Part shown: one piece after another, positions 1 through 30,839 of the stretch
Layout of the letters: each line of letters begins with the position of its first letter
Numbering within the stretch: position 1 is the first letter of the stretch
Source: Limanda limanda
Taxonomy: Eukaryota > Chordata > Actinopteri > Pleuronectiformes > Pleuronectidae
NCBI RefSeq assembly: GCF_963576545.1
Contig: NC_083639.1
Location: forward strand, 17,799,118-17,863,117
Length of the DNA stretch: 64,000 nucleotides
Direction: 5' to 3'
Notes under the pieces: model-generated
Told to the model about the DNA's origin: nothing
The model's input: the letters and a program-made list of their open reading frames with translations, nothing else
The model's database searches: none
Made by a program: the position numbers and the translations under genes

Positions 1-819
1 ACTGCAAACTGCAGTGGTGTTAACAACCTGAGTGCTGATCGTGTTTTCTCATGGATGTAAACCCCTGGTATCGCTCCAGTCATCCGCCATGGAAGTCGAT
101 GAAAAACCAGAATGTTGTGAGCTACTGCATTGACACTCCCTGATTGTTGTAGCTTTGTGCTTTGACGGTGTGGGAGAGTGCGCCCTCTGTATGAGCATCA
201 GAGAACTGCTTCTCCACAGTTCTGCCATATGTGGTGTGAAGCTCCGAGTAGGCCTTAGATTTCAAACATTATTTTGTGTAGGAAATGGTGAAATCTTATC
301 AAGAAGATGCTGCGAACTATTTGATTTTGCCACTTTAATTTGGGGTCTCACATGTATTGACTTTATTAACTAGTTTTATATCATGATTGGCAACGTGACC
401 ACTTCTAAGCTGGCAGTTAATACTCGGACCATGTGGTGCTTTTTGATCAAATATATCTCAACACACAACGCCGAACAGCATCTGGATTTTTTTGTTGAAA
501 AGGACAACGATTAACAGTGGATAATTCATGGTGTAATCTAAACCATGAAAGCAGAAAATCTCTCATGGTTGTGTTAAATAATCTCGTCCGCACCTGTCTG
601 ACTAATCAAACAAAAAAGAAAAGATTCACGTTTCAGTTTGACATTCATCTATAACCACTACTGTAACAGGCTCTAACCCTGCACCTTCCTCCTCTAATGC
701 TGGTGTTGAACTTCATTTTCCTTATTTAACAACTGTTTGTCAAATTAATAATATAATAAATTCTTCTTTAGACCTTTGTTGGGTTTCTACCTTTTTCACA
801 TACACACACATCAGTCATA
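1..819. other. 3' flank of myh7b, no gene recognised
   Basis: I see no convincing exon, RNA gene or intact mobile element here. The only open frames are short and lack splice-site or family support. The sequence is AT-rich with no long simple repeat. It lies beyond the polyadenylation signal of the minus-strand myosin gene, so it is probably intergenic. Confidence 0.5.
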
Positions 820-837
820 GGGAAAGATTTAAAAGTC

Positions 838-843
838 TTTATT
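838..843 (-). promoter_or_regulatory. myh7b polyadenylation signal (AATAAA)
   Basis: On the minus strand an AATAAA hexamer lies about 65 bases beyond the stop codon at 908-910, so the 3' UTR is very short. Cleavage is expected near position 820. Seen directly; its use is inferred from position. Confidence 0.7.
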
Positions 844-907
844 TGGGCGTTCACAGAGCTGAGCACATCTGTTGCAGGTGGCTGACTTTGCTTGCAGCCT
901 CGTGGCA

Positions 908-16934
<16,027 letters not shown>

Positions 16935-17220
16935 GGTGGCACCTCCTCTTCAGAACCCGGGCGCACGGAGAGAGAGACGGCTCCTTGGGTGAGAACAAAA
17001 AACTGTGTGTTAGTCAGTGGGTCCTATGCTGTTTCTTTTTACTTTTATTGGCAAAAACAAAACGCAGCCATGACAACAGGAGTCGTGCGTAAAAAGCGCA
17101 AATCCACTATCACTCAGAGTGAAATGGAGACTGAAGAAGACTTTTTAAAGAGCAGCCAACCCGCGCGTAAAATGCGTAATGATCAACCTACCAAAGGAAG
17201 GAGGGAAGCTGTCCACTGAC

Positions 17221-17273
17221 CTCAGGACGGCCACAACGAAATGACAGTCTGCTGAGATGTGCCCTGCTTTATA
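17221..17273 (-). promoter_or_regulatory. myh7b: myh7b core promoter and noncoding exon 1
   Basis: A TATAAA box lies at 17268-17273 on the minus strand. About 30 bases downstream would place transcription start near 17243, and a donor (CTGAG|GTCAGT) at 17221 would close a short noncoding exon 1. The TATA box and donor are seen directly; the start site is inferred from the usual spacing and needs transcript data. Confidence 0.55.
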
Positions 17274-20200
17274 CTGTGTTCCTCAAGGTCACGGTCAGTG
17301 GACATTTGTCCCTCATTAGCATATGCCACCTCCTCCGATGCCCATTGGTGCTGCGCGTCTGTCTCAATTGACACAAAAGGAAAGCTACGTTTTTGTCATT
17401 GCGCTAAACCCAAGCCGGCTATTTCTGTATCCCAGTTATTTTATGCACTGTACACACTGCAAGGGAGTGGGGGAGAGGGGGCTGCGTTAGGAGCATCCCT
17501 ATGGGGGAATGTTTTCACTCTATAAAATTTGAAGGGCAGTGCATTGGTGCATTTACCAGGACTGTGATTTGTGTCCAACACCCAGAAACACAACCTGGGT
17601 ATTTAACCCAAGATTTACAGGGAAAGTTATTTGCCTAGAATATTCAAAGAACAACACCTTACAGTTAATATTTCTGAGTCCCTTTCATTGAATAGTGCTG
17701 ATGTTTTAATAAACCTCCTGATTAACACAACTGAACGGATTCCACTTCAGGTGACTTTGCTGCTTGTGAACTCAGGTTGGCCTCTAACAGTCCTGTCGCT
17801 TTTGTGTTGTTAAGTGTCAACAGGGATGTCTGCTATTGTGTGTGGCCACAGAGGATGCAACCTTAGAAGAGATTATTTCAGGAGCTGTGTGGCATTAAAC
17901 ATGCTTCTATAAATACACAGCATTATATTAATAGCGATAAACATGGCGCGTGGCTTCCAGCTGAAAAATAAAGAGCTTCATCTGCATTAAAAATAGATAA
18001 ACTTGAGAGACGATTAAGCAAACTCTTATGATGAAAGATTCATATTTTACTTTTTGTTTGTTAAAATTGTTTCTTCGTAAATGAAAACGTCCACTGATGC
18101 CAACGTGTGTTGAACTGTCACACGTAGCTGTTGTAACTTTGTGTAACCAGTCATTCTGGCATAAGCGCTTCGCCTCTCACACTCTGGCTCCACCACATCT
18201 GACCTTCAGAGCAGGGGGAGAGGTTGGTGCCTGGTATGAGAGCAGGGTGACAGTGCAGCGCTGGGTGGTGGTGGGGGGGTGGGACCACAGTTTCTCAGAA
18301 TAGACAAAGCCAGAGTCCAGCATTCCTGATAGGGTGATTGACTGTTAACTGTTGGCTGAAAACGAATTCTGTAAAAAGCCACGTAGATAAGGGGACGCCG
18401 CTCACGTGACGCCTACGACGACGCTGTAACTTTTACAAACCATAAGACTTGATAGGTCTACCTGTCTTATGATGGACAGAATTTTCTCTCTTTTCTCTGC
18501 TAGCATGCATAGATCCACGTGCACGGACACAAGAAAAGATGGGCGGCCATCTTTGTTGACACACCACTATCTGTTCCTGTGGCAGACAGACAGAGGTGTT
18601 GCCGTGATGGCTCAAACTTTCTTGGGCATCAGTTAGATAGAGGGGGCCGGAGCTATTCTGGGACAAGGGGCTCTTCAGAGGCAGAGGCTGGTTTATGTAC
18701 TATGTCACTTGGTGCAGCATTTGAAAAGCTGGCATGCTGATAACACGAGTAGGAGATGAATCCCAAAGTCCCCAGAGCCGCTGGCTTTAAATAAGTTCAC
18801 ATACTCCGGCACATAAACACACACACACACACAGAAACACATATGAAGTGCATGCTGGGCTAGTGTTGTCCCCCAGCACATCTCTCTGCACCTCTACACT
18901 GCAGCCCACTGCAACAGCTGACTTCTCACAGCAACAGCTCTACTTACGTCCCCAGTGTTCCTCAAAATCATTTAGACCCTTATGTGGCCAGGCGTATTAA
19001 TGCTCATGTTTTGTTTGTTAGACATTTGTGCTTTGAATTACTTTCCCATATATTATGACCAAACTGGAGTCCAGCTGAAGGCCCCAGGCCCGAAATGTTG
19101 GTCCAGAGTCCTCGGCTCATTCTTGGGGGTCGGCCAACCCGAGTGTTTGGTGATACGCAGGCAAGGGGCCGACATTTTGGGCATCAAGACTAGATCTGGG
19201 GGTCGGTCACAGTTGTTTTAGATCATCATGCACCGAATGCCAGGAGGCTTAGGCAGCGAGATGGAGAAAGATTGGGAATTATGACTGCAGTCATTCTCGG
19301 CCGCGTTTAATCGCACACCACACAGTCCCATCTCTCTCTTTGTTCGGCCTCTGCACAGGTGGGACTGCTCATCAGATATATTACCAAAAGAGGCACCAAT
19401 TGTTCTGTCTCGCTCTTTCTCTTTTTCTTTAACTCTTCACTCACATAAGCCAAATCTGTGCATTTTATTTATCTATCTATATATCTTTACCAAGAATGTT
19501 ACTTTGGATTGAACATTGGGGTTGGGTGTGGGTGGGGGGGTCAAATGGCATTGAACCGAATACTCTGGATAATCTCTAAATCATAATTCCATACCAAGGA
19601 ATAATCACTTTGTACACCTTATTAATATTCACTTTTAACACATTGTACTTGCCAGATAATACCGACAAGCTAGTAGCCGAAATAGCTACAATAAAATTTA
19701 TGTTAAAAGAGTCGTTATTGCTGCAAATTAAATTGAATCGAGAAAAAACAACACTTTCATGTTTTTTAACAGTGAATATTTTTCATCTGGGATATGGTAT
19801 GAGCATTGGGGGAGTTGTACAGGCCAGCTTTGATTATTGGGGTAATTTGAACCCTCCGATCCTCCTGTAAACTGCGCCCTGGATCTATACATATAAACGT
19901 ATCTCTGAAAATGTAAACTTTTTGTTTCGTGCACTTTGGATTCAGTTTTTAACTCGAGCTGATTCGAACGATCCTACATAAATAATGTTTCCATGGTTTG
20001 CTCGACAAAACAAATATTAACCTAACTATCTTCGTCTATTGATGTAATCTAAAAAAAGGCAGTGAAGCAGCGTTTCATTTTGGATCAAAGCATTCACTGC
20101 TGGTGGATATTTCTGTAATCGCCTTTCGCCTGCCCACAATACCTTGCAGCAACTGTGTGGGCTCAGGTCAATGCCGTCAGTTCATCAGCGTGGAGACGAG

Positions 20201-21007
20201 CAGACGCGTGGCACAAACACACTCCAAAGCCCCAATTACTCTTCCACACCCACTCCACCCTATAACAACACACGGCAGACTTAATCAGTCTTTTAGCGAG
20301 CCCTGTGGGAGGTTTGATACCTCGGCTATTAGCCTCTGGCTCCAGACAATACCCTGTCTTTCATTGTGCTAAGTTGTGGTCTGGGTCAGTGGGCCCGGCC
20401 GGCCCAGCCAGCCCTGCCCTCAGAATGCATGGCAGCCCTCAGCTGTCTTTCTATTTCAGGAGTGTGGAGGCATACCTCGGCCCAGCTGGGGCATCATAGA
20501 CAATGGGGCATGCTGCTTTATCCAAACACAGGCTCGCAGACAATCTGACGCACTCCAGGATCCCAGCGAGAGCCCCGCTGCTGCAGACCCCTCCTTCCCA
20601 ATAAAGCAGAAGCAAAGGGTTAACAAGGCTGCACACACACTTTGACACATCACTCAGTAGCTGCACGGCTTCTTTTAAACACACTACGATGAACGGACAA
20701 CGGCAAGGAGAGATTAATTTGTTGTGTGATTTGGAATGATGGACGTGAATGTAGCGGAGTGTATACACAGCCACACACTACATTTATTATTTGAAAACAA
20801 ACATGGATCTTTCTCATTTTTCTTTCGCTGTATATCTAACAAAAGAGAAATTATTGACGATCAAAGAAAAACCTGATAGTTAATTTCTACTGATGGCTTT
20901 TACCTACAACATGATTAAAGTTTATCCAGCTTGCGTTTTACCATCACAACCCTGAGATAAATGATCGATGATTCATGTTTGTCTTCTGGCTTCATTTGTA
21001 ATGCCAA

Positions 21008-21107
<100 letters not shown>

Positions 21108-23239
21108 TTTGAATCTCTTGTATTTCAGATCACATGAAATCCCTGTTTCTAAACAGCGGGCCGTGACTTTATTTGCTTTGACTTTAAATAGACTTGGAAG
21201 GGAAGCCTGTCAAGCTGCGTGGAAAGACCTTCAGTTAGTGACCTACAGCATCTCACTGTCATGGCAGACATAGCTTCACCTAACCTCCAGTCCTGCGGGG
21301 GTCTGTTAAAAACGTCTGGGGATGCAGGTGGCGGTGCTCGGCCTCTGACCATAATTGCTGTTTAGTCAGAGCCGCTGTCACAATGAGATGCATTTCAGCG
21401 AGCCGCGTGGCAGCTCTTTCACAGTTTACACAGGCTCCAGGCCCTCTTATACTTCCTTTATACACACACATGCCCAGGCATTCGTGCATACACCAACTGC
21501 ACCTCTGCCACGCAAGACAACTTCACCTGTCGTCCATGACAACTGCTCGAACACGGAGGGAGGGAGGGAGGGACGCAGCCGACCCCGGACACGTGTTATG
21601 CCATCAAATTGACTTGTTCACTTTGGTTGCCAGGCAGGAAACAAGCAAACTGACACAGGTCATCGACAGAAAAATCCTCGGAAACAGACTCTGAACAAAC
21701 ACTCCTCACACAGAGACTGAAGGAAACCTGTTGCTCAGCTCACAAAGAATTAGGAGTTCAAATTTAGTCCAATAATGGTTTAATACATGTTTGATGCAGA
21801 ATGTATTCAGCGTTTAACTTCCATTTAGTCAGATTGTTGGAAAATGTTATTACTCGATGTATGTCGTCCTCCAACATAACTTCATATTGCTCCTTGATTC
21901 ATTGTGTTACAAGACTAACCCCTCTGGAGAGCATCCAGAGCTAAATCTTCTTGGCACAGTAGAAGTGTGAGGACAAAATTATATTAATGACTTCTTCACA
22001 CTTGTATCTACAGGCATCATGGTAAATTAATGAAGTGAGGAAGTCTTGTCCATTAATGATCGGTCATTCACTTTCCTAATAACCATCAAGTCTGAGATTG
22101 TGGATGTTTATACAGTAAGTAATAATAGATGGCCCGAGGGTAGTGGAAGAATCATTGGATGGTGTTTACCAATCATTCTTATTATTTTTACAATCATCAA
22201 GAGGAAATCACAATGATTGGCTTATGATGAAGGATTGTGGTTGTGTTGGTATCTAAAAATATCTTGATGTCACATTTATACTGTGCTTTTCATTTATCTT
22301 GTACTCCCTTTAGACACATATGATTTTCTCTTGCCTATTGTCTTTCCTATGTGTACAGCAACATTCAATTTCCCCCTTGAGGGATTAATGTCTTGTTTTG
22401 TATCAAATATCGTATATTATATTGATTGTTTATCGTATCGTTTATTATATCCTATCATTTAGTATATCGTATTGATGTTTCCCATATTGTACAGTATCTT
22501 ATAGAATCATATCATATTGTATGAAAAAACTGTCAACATATAACAGATCTACTAATTTAATTGGTAACAGGTTCTGTATTATATTTTGATTTATTACAAA
22601 TTAGTACATGTTGTCAATTTTAGTTTACTGGTAAAAATCTATCATTTCTCAAACACAGTTAAACAACAGAGGGGAGTTTTATTTTGATATCACTGAACAG
22701 AGAACAGACGGATATTAGAGAGAGAGAGAGAGACAGACAACAAGAGAAGATATGAACACAAACCGCATATTAAGTATTGAGGCAGAGGACAGGACGACAC
22801 AGAAGAAGAGACAGAGGAGGACAAAGACAACATACTGTAAGTAAGGACATGGCAGAGACACACAGGGGACAGCACTGTGCCCAGAGATCTTATGTTTTGT
22901 ATCAACATCAGATGTGAGGCAGATAAAATGAAATGATGATATGGTTACAGATACATTTCTATAAGAAGTCTTTATATTTACACTTGACATATATGTAACT
23001 TGTTCTATAAGAATACTAGAAAGTATTTTTGTTGTCACTTTAGAATAAACATTTAAAAAAATAAATATAAACATTATGGCTTCTGGGAAAATCGACTTAT
23101 CTTAGTGATTGTGGAGTGCTTCCATTGTGTGATATCACCAGCTTACCTGAAGTCCTGAATCCTTTCATTTAAGACCACACTGTTTACATTGGATCTTATA
23201 ATGTCATCGGTAACATAATTTTCATTGTGTGTTATTACT

Positions 23240-23545
23240 CATCACATTACATTACATGTCATAAGGCGGACGCTTTCATCCAAAGTGACTTACAATGAGT
23301 GTATTCAACATCTATGAGGGGACGTTTTAAGGGTCCAGTATCTTGCCCGAACAGCTGACCTTCTGGCCACAGCCGACAAGGAGCTTATAATTTCAACTGT
23401 GTTTATTTATTTTTTAGCAGATTTATTTATTTCCAAGAACTACTCAATCCATTCCATGAACTTTTTTTGGGAAGGTTGGAACATGGCCCCAGGGGCGTGG
23501 ATCCAGATCAGGGAGCAGATCCAGGAATTCAGAGATCTTGATGAA
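23240..23545 (+). repeat. Old dispersed teleost repeat fragments
   Basis: 23240-23345 carries the motif GACGCTTTCATCCAAAGTGA, close to a very common fish repeat (consensus-like ACGCTTTTATCCAAAGCGAC). 23480-23545 carries the GGATCCAGATCAGGGAGCAG motif, also widespread in fish genomes. Both look like diverged, truncated copies. The family names are not assigned. Confidence 0.5.
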
Positions 23546-25880
23546 AAAAATCTATCGGTAATTTGGTGCAGTTTCAATTAGAAATCTGGATCTAACGAAT
23601 TTAAATGTGGTCTACTGAGGAAACTCTAGTTTACTATGTACTGATGCTCTTCATGTCAATTAACATAAACAACATGAAGTAAAAATGGTAAAGTACTTGT
23701 GAGTCTTGGGGGTTAAAAGGAAAATTACACGGTACGGAGGTTGGAGTCTTTCTGCAGCAGCTGCAGGTTTGGTTCTGACCTGATCATATAAAGGTTTAAT
23801 GCCTAACAATGCTTGAGAATCAAGGTCTAAGTCTGGTTTATCAAAGTTTTCTGTGTTCAGTTCCAGACAATAGCTTTTTCCTTTTTGCTTTCAACAATCC
23901 AAAACATCAGTAATGCTTCCAAAGAGAAAATAGTGAAGTAAAACAATTTCACACTCACAGAAATTGAATCTTCATGTTGTGTTTCTTTCATCTGATTGAG
24001 AGATCAGATTTACTGTACTGGTCCCTGCTGATGCACATAAATAACATTCCACTATTTAAGTATCTTTTTGAGTGTTCATTGACACTTCACACATTTCACC
24101 AACTGTCAGGTCAGAGATTTGTTACTTGGTGCTAGATTTTCTATGTGTGTGTGTGTGTTTGTCTGTGTGTGTGTGGGCTGCCTGCAATGGAACACACTCA
24201 GTTGTACCTACAGCCCCCCACCCAGGCCTTTGAGAGATCCTGCCAACATTTAACAGCTATTCAGAGCTATGTGGGGCCCCTGGACTTGGAGCAGTCAGAG
24301 CCTGGAGCCGGAGCAGGTGAAGAGAGTCCTGAGGGAAAGCGCTCCGGCTCCACATTCTGAGACGTAACACAAAGATCAGTTTGGAATTCATAGAAGTGCT
24401 AACTTCCTGGCAACAGGCCAGACACTTGGACAGCTGGCGCCCTCTCCCTCCATGAGTGTGTAGTCCTCCTCTTCTCTCACACTGCATTTAGTGCACAATA
24501 CGACAGTGTGTTAGCAGTCTGTTGTCATCTCCTAATTGACAGTGCCAGAATAGTGTGAACATCAGAGATTGGAGTCTCAGAGGGCGTCTGAATCAAAAGC
24601 AGAGGTGAAGGAATCTCAAGCAGCAGAAATAAAATGTAAGATTCTTGTAAAGATTTAATATATGAACCACTGAGAGAGTATTAAATGTCACTTCAACAGG
24701 ATCAAAAATGTGCAGCAAATGTCTACATTTAAATTGAGTCTGATCTATGCCGCCCTCTACTGCCACAGAGCATTAATCACATCTCTGATGGAATGTCTGT
24801 ATTTACGGTAGATACTGTGATATTCTAAAATCAAAAGATCTCAGTGAAATTAAAAAGTGAAATTTTTTTAAAAAGGGCAAATTTAAAATGTTTGTTTGGG
24901 AAGAGAAGTTAATATCATTATAAACTATGAATTAATTGACGTGAAAAAACACCAGTATATAAGTTCACATCATTTATATTATTCACCCCTGTGGCTAGCA
25001 ATCAAATATGATAAAACAGTAGTATATGTGTATGTTGATCTTTCATGCAAGTGGAAAATGGTAAGTGGGGTTTTGATTACCTACAGAGATTAAGAATCAA
25101 CCAAAAGTGTCAAACTAAACTTTTTTTGAGAGTTATGGGAGAGAGTTTATTGTCCTACTGATCTCATGATCATCAACAATCACACCCTGAAGTGGATACT
25201 TGAACTTGATCTCATAAGAGATGTGATCTTTGACCCCACCCCCCAACTATGATTTCAGCAAGACCAAGAGATCTGACATAAACTCTCAGTAGCTTTAATT
25301 CTAGGCTGTAGTCTGGGTTAGGGGGTTTCACTGTAAAGCTGTATCCCCTGTAAATTGAACAACATTGGAACTTTTCTTTTCTGTGTGGTTAGGACTCAGA
25401 TCGAGTGTTCAAAGGTTTTATTTCTACTGCCAATGATGTTTTTCAAAAGGCTCCTCACAAACAATGAGATATTAAGGAGCCTTCAGGTCATCAAGTCCAC
25501 AGTTACTGGAGGGGACCTGGAAGTTTGGTACAGTGTTAAACATATGACATGTAAAGAAAAGACCGTTTTGAGATTCTATTGGGGAAAGAGTATGGATCAT
25601 TTTGAACTTGATATTGGGTTGTAGCTAAAAGCTTAAAGTCTCATTAGTATGTTGTTGAAATTCTGTATACATCAGACAAATGGGCCCTTAATCTTAAAAG
25701 CATCACAACGATACAAGCACTGCCTAGTTTAGAATAAGAATTTAAATGATAAACTGTGTCATACCGTACATATTTATTTTTTGTTCAAATTAGATGAATA
25801 TTACTTCGAAAAAACATTTACAGTAACAGCCACTCTCCTCTCAAATAGTATTCTTACTAACTATGTAAAGAAGAAGAAGA

Positions 25881-26262
25881 AGATACACTTTATTTATCCC
25901 ACACACATGCACAAACATGCATAGACACACTCATGCAATGGGGAAATTAGTCCTCTGCATTTATCCCATCTGGTGTGATCTTTGGACAGACACACAGAGC
26001 AGAGCAGTGGGCAGCCATGTACAGCGCCCGGGGAGCAGATGTTGGGGGAGTAAGGTGCCTTGCTCAGGGGCACTAGACAGGGTAGGGAGAATAGTCTTTT
26101 GATCTTTTGGACAGATCCAGGTTCGTCTTTATGTTGTTATTCTATCCAGGTAAGTTTTTGTTGAAACTCCGTGGAGTCGAACCGTGGAGTCGAACCAGCA
26201 TCGAACCAGAGACCTTTTTCTGCCAGTAGTCCAAGTCTCTGCCACTAGTCCACCGCTTCTCC
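25881..26262 (-). mobile_element. tRNA-derived SINE, copy A
   Basis: On the minus strand the element begins with a tRNA-like head (A-box-like TGGACTAGTGGCA, perfect B-box GGTTCGACTCC), continues through a body containing CAGTGCCCCTGAGCAAGGCA-type sequence, and ends with an AT-rich tail. It shares body and head with copies at about 40054-40370 and 56876-57195. This copy has an internal short duplication of the GTGGAGTCGAACC segment. RNA polymerase III boxes are seen; the SINE class is inferred. Confidence 0.75.
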
Positions 26263-29200
26263 AAAACAAGCACAGTGTTTCAAAAGAACACATATACATA
26301 ACTTCCTCAGCCTTTTTCTTGACGTAGACGAAATTTGAGCTAACTAACTCTGTGGAGGAACACAGTGGGTTCTAGGCGAGATCTCCACTTGATGTGTTAT
26401 CTCATGCAGCACTAGGCTTTGACCTGCAGAGGGAGCCATGCACCTTTATGCTAGCAGGAACATCCGCTTTAGGGCTGTACACATGTGGTCAACTCAGTTT
26501 GAGAGGAAGCACAAAAGGAACCTTATGAGTGAACTGCACCTTGCAAGCAGCTGGTTTTACTGAATGGAAATCCAACAGGAGCATAACGAAGGCAGCATTT
26601 TATGAAACAGAACTTTCTTAAAAGAAATAATTGATCTAATGAAGACAGTGTCAGGCTGATGTAAACGTGCTACACATGTCTGGTTATGTTCCCAGAATAA
26701 AGGTTAGTACACCTTATTACCCAACTGTATACAGTCATTAACATGGTGTTTCTCAATGACAGGAAGGGGCTATCTCATAGGAAGTGGAAGTAGGAGCGTC
26801 CCTCTCTCTGTCACACATACACAAACACACACACACACATAGGCCTACAAACACACACTCTCTCCCCCCTCGGCCGACCACTGGGCTGCCCATCCTGTAG
26901 CTGTGAGCGCTGTGAGCCAGGAACACCCCCTCTCTGCAGGGCTATGGCTGCCTGCTAGTATTTTGGTAATCGTCATCCTCCCTGACCTGCTGGCCCGATC
27001 CTGGCGCCAGGAGTCTCCACGCCTCCCCCCCCCCACCTCCCCAAACCGACTACCCCCGACCCCATGGATAATTCAGACCAGCTGTTGCAAGGTGCCTAGG
27101 CTGCTCTCACCGGCTATACAGTACACTCACATTTGCCTACTCTTCAGCCTTGAGTTGGTCCCACAGTGGGCCTTTCTGGAAGCCTCTCTGTCTCTGCATG
27201 GGGTCTCGCTGGTGCCTTAAATAAATCAAAGTCAATCAACAGGCCTGGTTCAAATCAGCCCTGTATCTGGAGTTGATGTTGCAATGTGGAAACACACGAT
27301 CATTTAGAGTTTTTTTCATTGGTAGCGAGTTAATCACTGATATTTGTCTTCTTTGGTCCTCGACGAGTGTCACTGACCTGAATTCCCTCATTCCTCCACA
27401 TGCCTAGTCTAAATGAATTGGAATGTGTGTCACAGTGAAATGAGAGTCTTGGACAAAACTGAGTTTTGTTGCGCTATGCCTCTGCAGAGCCATCGCTTCA
27501 TTGGAGTCACATGAAGAGCATGTGTGTCCTCGGTGATCAAGTGATACTGTGAGGGGATTGAGAGTTGCAGCCAAAGAATGTTTGACGAGAAGAACGAAAA
27601 AGAAAAACGGACTGATTTGCCGCAGATCATTTTCCCCCTGTGATGAATTTATGTAAAAGGAAAATAAGGGGTCTCAGAGCAGTGGTGTGCATCGTCTTTT
27701 GTATACTTGAGTGTTTTTGGCATTTGGGGGCTCTGTGTAAAGTAAGGTGCCTCTCTGTCTATAGCCTAACCACAGTGGGACTTTGGACTGCGATGGAGGG
27801 GAACCCCAAGCTTTTGATCCCCACTCCACAACCCCCAGCACTGCTGGGCGACGGCCCACAAGTGAACTGCATACATGTGTGTGTGTGTGTGACAGAGGTT
27901 TGGATTGTTTTTTCCACAGCGGTGGTGGTGGTGGTAGTTGTGCGGTCGCCTTGTAGAACAGCAGTGGATGGTTGTCAGAGACAGAGGCCCGATAGAGGGG
28001 GGCGAGGGAATGGTACAAAGAGCTGTTCTGGTGGAACTATGGAGGAAAATAGTTCATGCTGCATTGGGATTTCCTGCCTTTGCCCTGACTAGCTCCCCCT
28101 CTCTTCCCTCTCCTCCCCTCTACCAGCTCTGTACTTGACGCCCCTCAGCAGTATGGAAACTGCTCGGACAGTATTTCAGCAGGAGATGGGTGAAGCAATT
28201 GTTCTAATGAGAAGGACCGCAGGGAATCGTGGAGCAGGGTTGATCCAGACTTTTGCAATCAGGTTCCCATAATTCTGCTTCCTGCCTTAATCTGTCCACC
28301 CACACACTTTAGTGCTGATGAATACTTTTGCCTCTGCAGTGTCTAATCTGCGTCTCTCTCATTGACATGCAACATATCTGGATGGTGTTATCTGATCGCC
28401 CATCTTCCACAGCTGGAATACACATTACTTCCCCCCGACATCGGTCCTGTGAATGGAGGCACGTTGCGGCCACACCACCGTAGCTCGTGTTAAATGTAGA
28501 AAGGACAGGTGTGTCACCATTTGGCTTCCCCCTTAGACGTATCGCGTGGGTGTCAAAGAGAGGGTGGATGGGGGGGATGAAGGCGTCCGGGAATGAACAC
28601 CCTCTTCCAAGACTTTGATCTTAGGTGTCAGCAGCGGAGCTAGGGGGCATGTGTCACTCATTAGCAGTGTGGTGAGAGTGAGCTGGCTCGCAGCTTTTCC
28701 TGGTGTGGAGCAGGAGAGGAGAGGATGCTGTGAAAATGGCCGCTCATGGGGTGTTCCTGCTAATAAACCCCGAGGGTGGCATCAGGGCCTGGGGGTGGGG
28801 GAGCTGAAGGAAAACAAAACAAAAAAAACACCCTGGAGGAGAGCAGCTCAGTTCCATTCCCCTTTGTGCTGCACACACTTATGCTAAACTGATAGCACAG
28901 GAAGTTGAATAGACGATTTCATTGAAAAGCGCTGCTGCCAGCACTCACTGTCTCGGGAGAGGAGGGAAATAGAAACCAGATGTCTGAGATCCACCATGAA
29001 TATGTCAAAGCTCTTGGACTATGTCAGTTCCTGCGTGTCCCATTGGTGGACTGATACTTTTCTGCACTGTCATCAGTAATGTCTATAATACTCCCTCCCC
29101 GTGGACTTCCCATACACTCTTGGCTGCAGCTACAACCCGGAGACTCCGGAAAACAAGCTTCACTATTCCAGAAGATGGAGTTTTTTTTTATGTTCCTTAG

Positions 29201-29454
29201 GTTTCAGACCTCACCACATTCCTCAAATTTCAGGGTAACTTCCCATATCCCAAGGCTCAGTCGGGTGGCAAATCTCTCAGCACTCCTTTGTGGATAGATT
29301 GCTTTCTCTTGCTTGAGAAAATAACAAGCTACAGCGTAATGACTTAACAAGCAACAGGATAATGGCTTCAACATGTGCAGGACTGTGTGCATGAGTCTGT
29401 GTGCGTGCATAGACTCGGGATTGCGCGAGAGCTTGCTTACACACTGCAAGAGTA

Positions 29455-29479
29455 TGTGTGTGTGTGTGTGTGTGTGTGT
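29455..29479. repeat. (GT)n microsatellite
   Basis: About 12 GT units in the gene-free interval. Confidence 0.8.
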
Positions 29480-30801
29480 CTATTGTTTGGGAACCAACTG
29501 TGCACAATCAACTGGTTCTGTGTTTGGTGGAGTTGTTTGAAAGCTGGACTGCAGATGAATGGATGGCTCTCCTGCAGGTCCGAAGCCTCTGAGCCATGTG
29601 GGGAATCAGCAGCACTCTGTGCGTCACAATGACAGGGACAGCTTATGGGGTGTAGGTGGGAGTGCCGGGTGTTTTCCATCATAACCAGCTGCTGCATGGG
29701 CCTCCCACACAGAGGAGCACTCCTCAGTGTGTGTCTGTGGGTTCACCTACATTTGTTTGTTTGTATCTGAGGAGGTTGGAGCGAGTGTCATAGCATCGGA
29801 GCTGAGTAATGACAGTGTGATAGCTGTTGTATGTAATCTGTGTGTGAGTGAGTACCTGTGCCTCTAACCCTAACCCTATCTTTGTGAGGAACAGATCTGA
29901 CGGAGTGAAGACATTATGCTGTTTAATGATTAGGATTTCATTCATTTTAGTTTAGGTTAGGGTTAGGCCTCTTGTAATCTCGGAGCCCAGCGGCTATCAT
30001 CTGACAACGAATGCGACAGCGAATCAGCGTCAGTATTTTGGGGCTTCCAGTGTAGACAGCAGATATCTGGGCCAGGACTCTAAAGTGGAGCTGAATGAAT
30101 CTCATGCAGCTGCACTATGAAGAAAGATTCAGCCAATTTCATGAAAGTTATGTGGTGATCAATGTTGATATTGTGGCGGTAGATACAAACAAATCAATGA
30201 AAAGAGAAAAAAACACGTTTGATTCGTAGTGAAACTGCAGCGGATCAGAGGACGTCAGCTGAGTAGGAGGTCCTTCATATGTGGCCCAGGAAGTGTTTGC
30301 ATTCACATTGTTGAAAGAATTTAGAGCTGTCCAATTGTGATTTGTTCACAAAAGCTCTGTCTTCCGTTTGCCGTACACAATTTAGTCAAACTACACTTCA
30401 GTCGAAGGTTTCTCCACATGAAACCAAACAGTGGAGCTTTTTGTACGTGTTTTGGGGGATATCTCTGTTAAAAACTATCTATATATGAATGCAGATAAAT
30501 CACAATGATGACTGTTTACCCGCAGGCAATCAAAGCCTGCTCAAACATGATTGGTCAAACTAGAAGCAGAGAACCTATGCATGGAGTGAAGGCATTTAGT
30601 TGTGATGGCGAAGGTTAGTGTAAGTGAACGATGAATACATAATATAAATCGAAACATTTTAAGTTAAGTTTAAGTTGAAATTAAGATGAGGGTTAGGTTT
30701 AGCTAAGTAGTAACTAGGGTTACAGTTTGAGTAAGTCTTCAGGAAATCAATGTAAGTCAAAGTATGTCTGATGTCATGAAGGCATGCAAGTATGTGCGTA
30801 C

Positions 30802-30804
30802 GTG

Positions 30805-30839
<35 letters not shown>
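30802..30839. repeat. (GT)n microsatellite
   Basis: A slightly interrupted GT run within the gene-free interval. Confidence 0.8.

Noticed and set aside
24145..24360. A possible small gene with MEHTQLYLQPPTQ
   Set aside because: It starts in a GT repeat, lacks splice or family support, and could equally be a noncoding island.
26170..26262. A tRNA gene (A- and B-box matches, also near 40320 and 57140)
   Set aside because: The boxes sit in SINE heads with the same body and tail; no cloverleaf with a plausible anticodon arm is formed.
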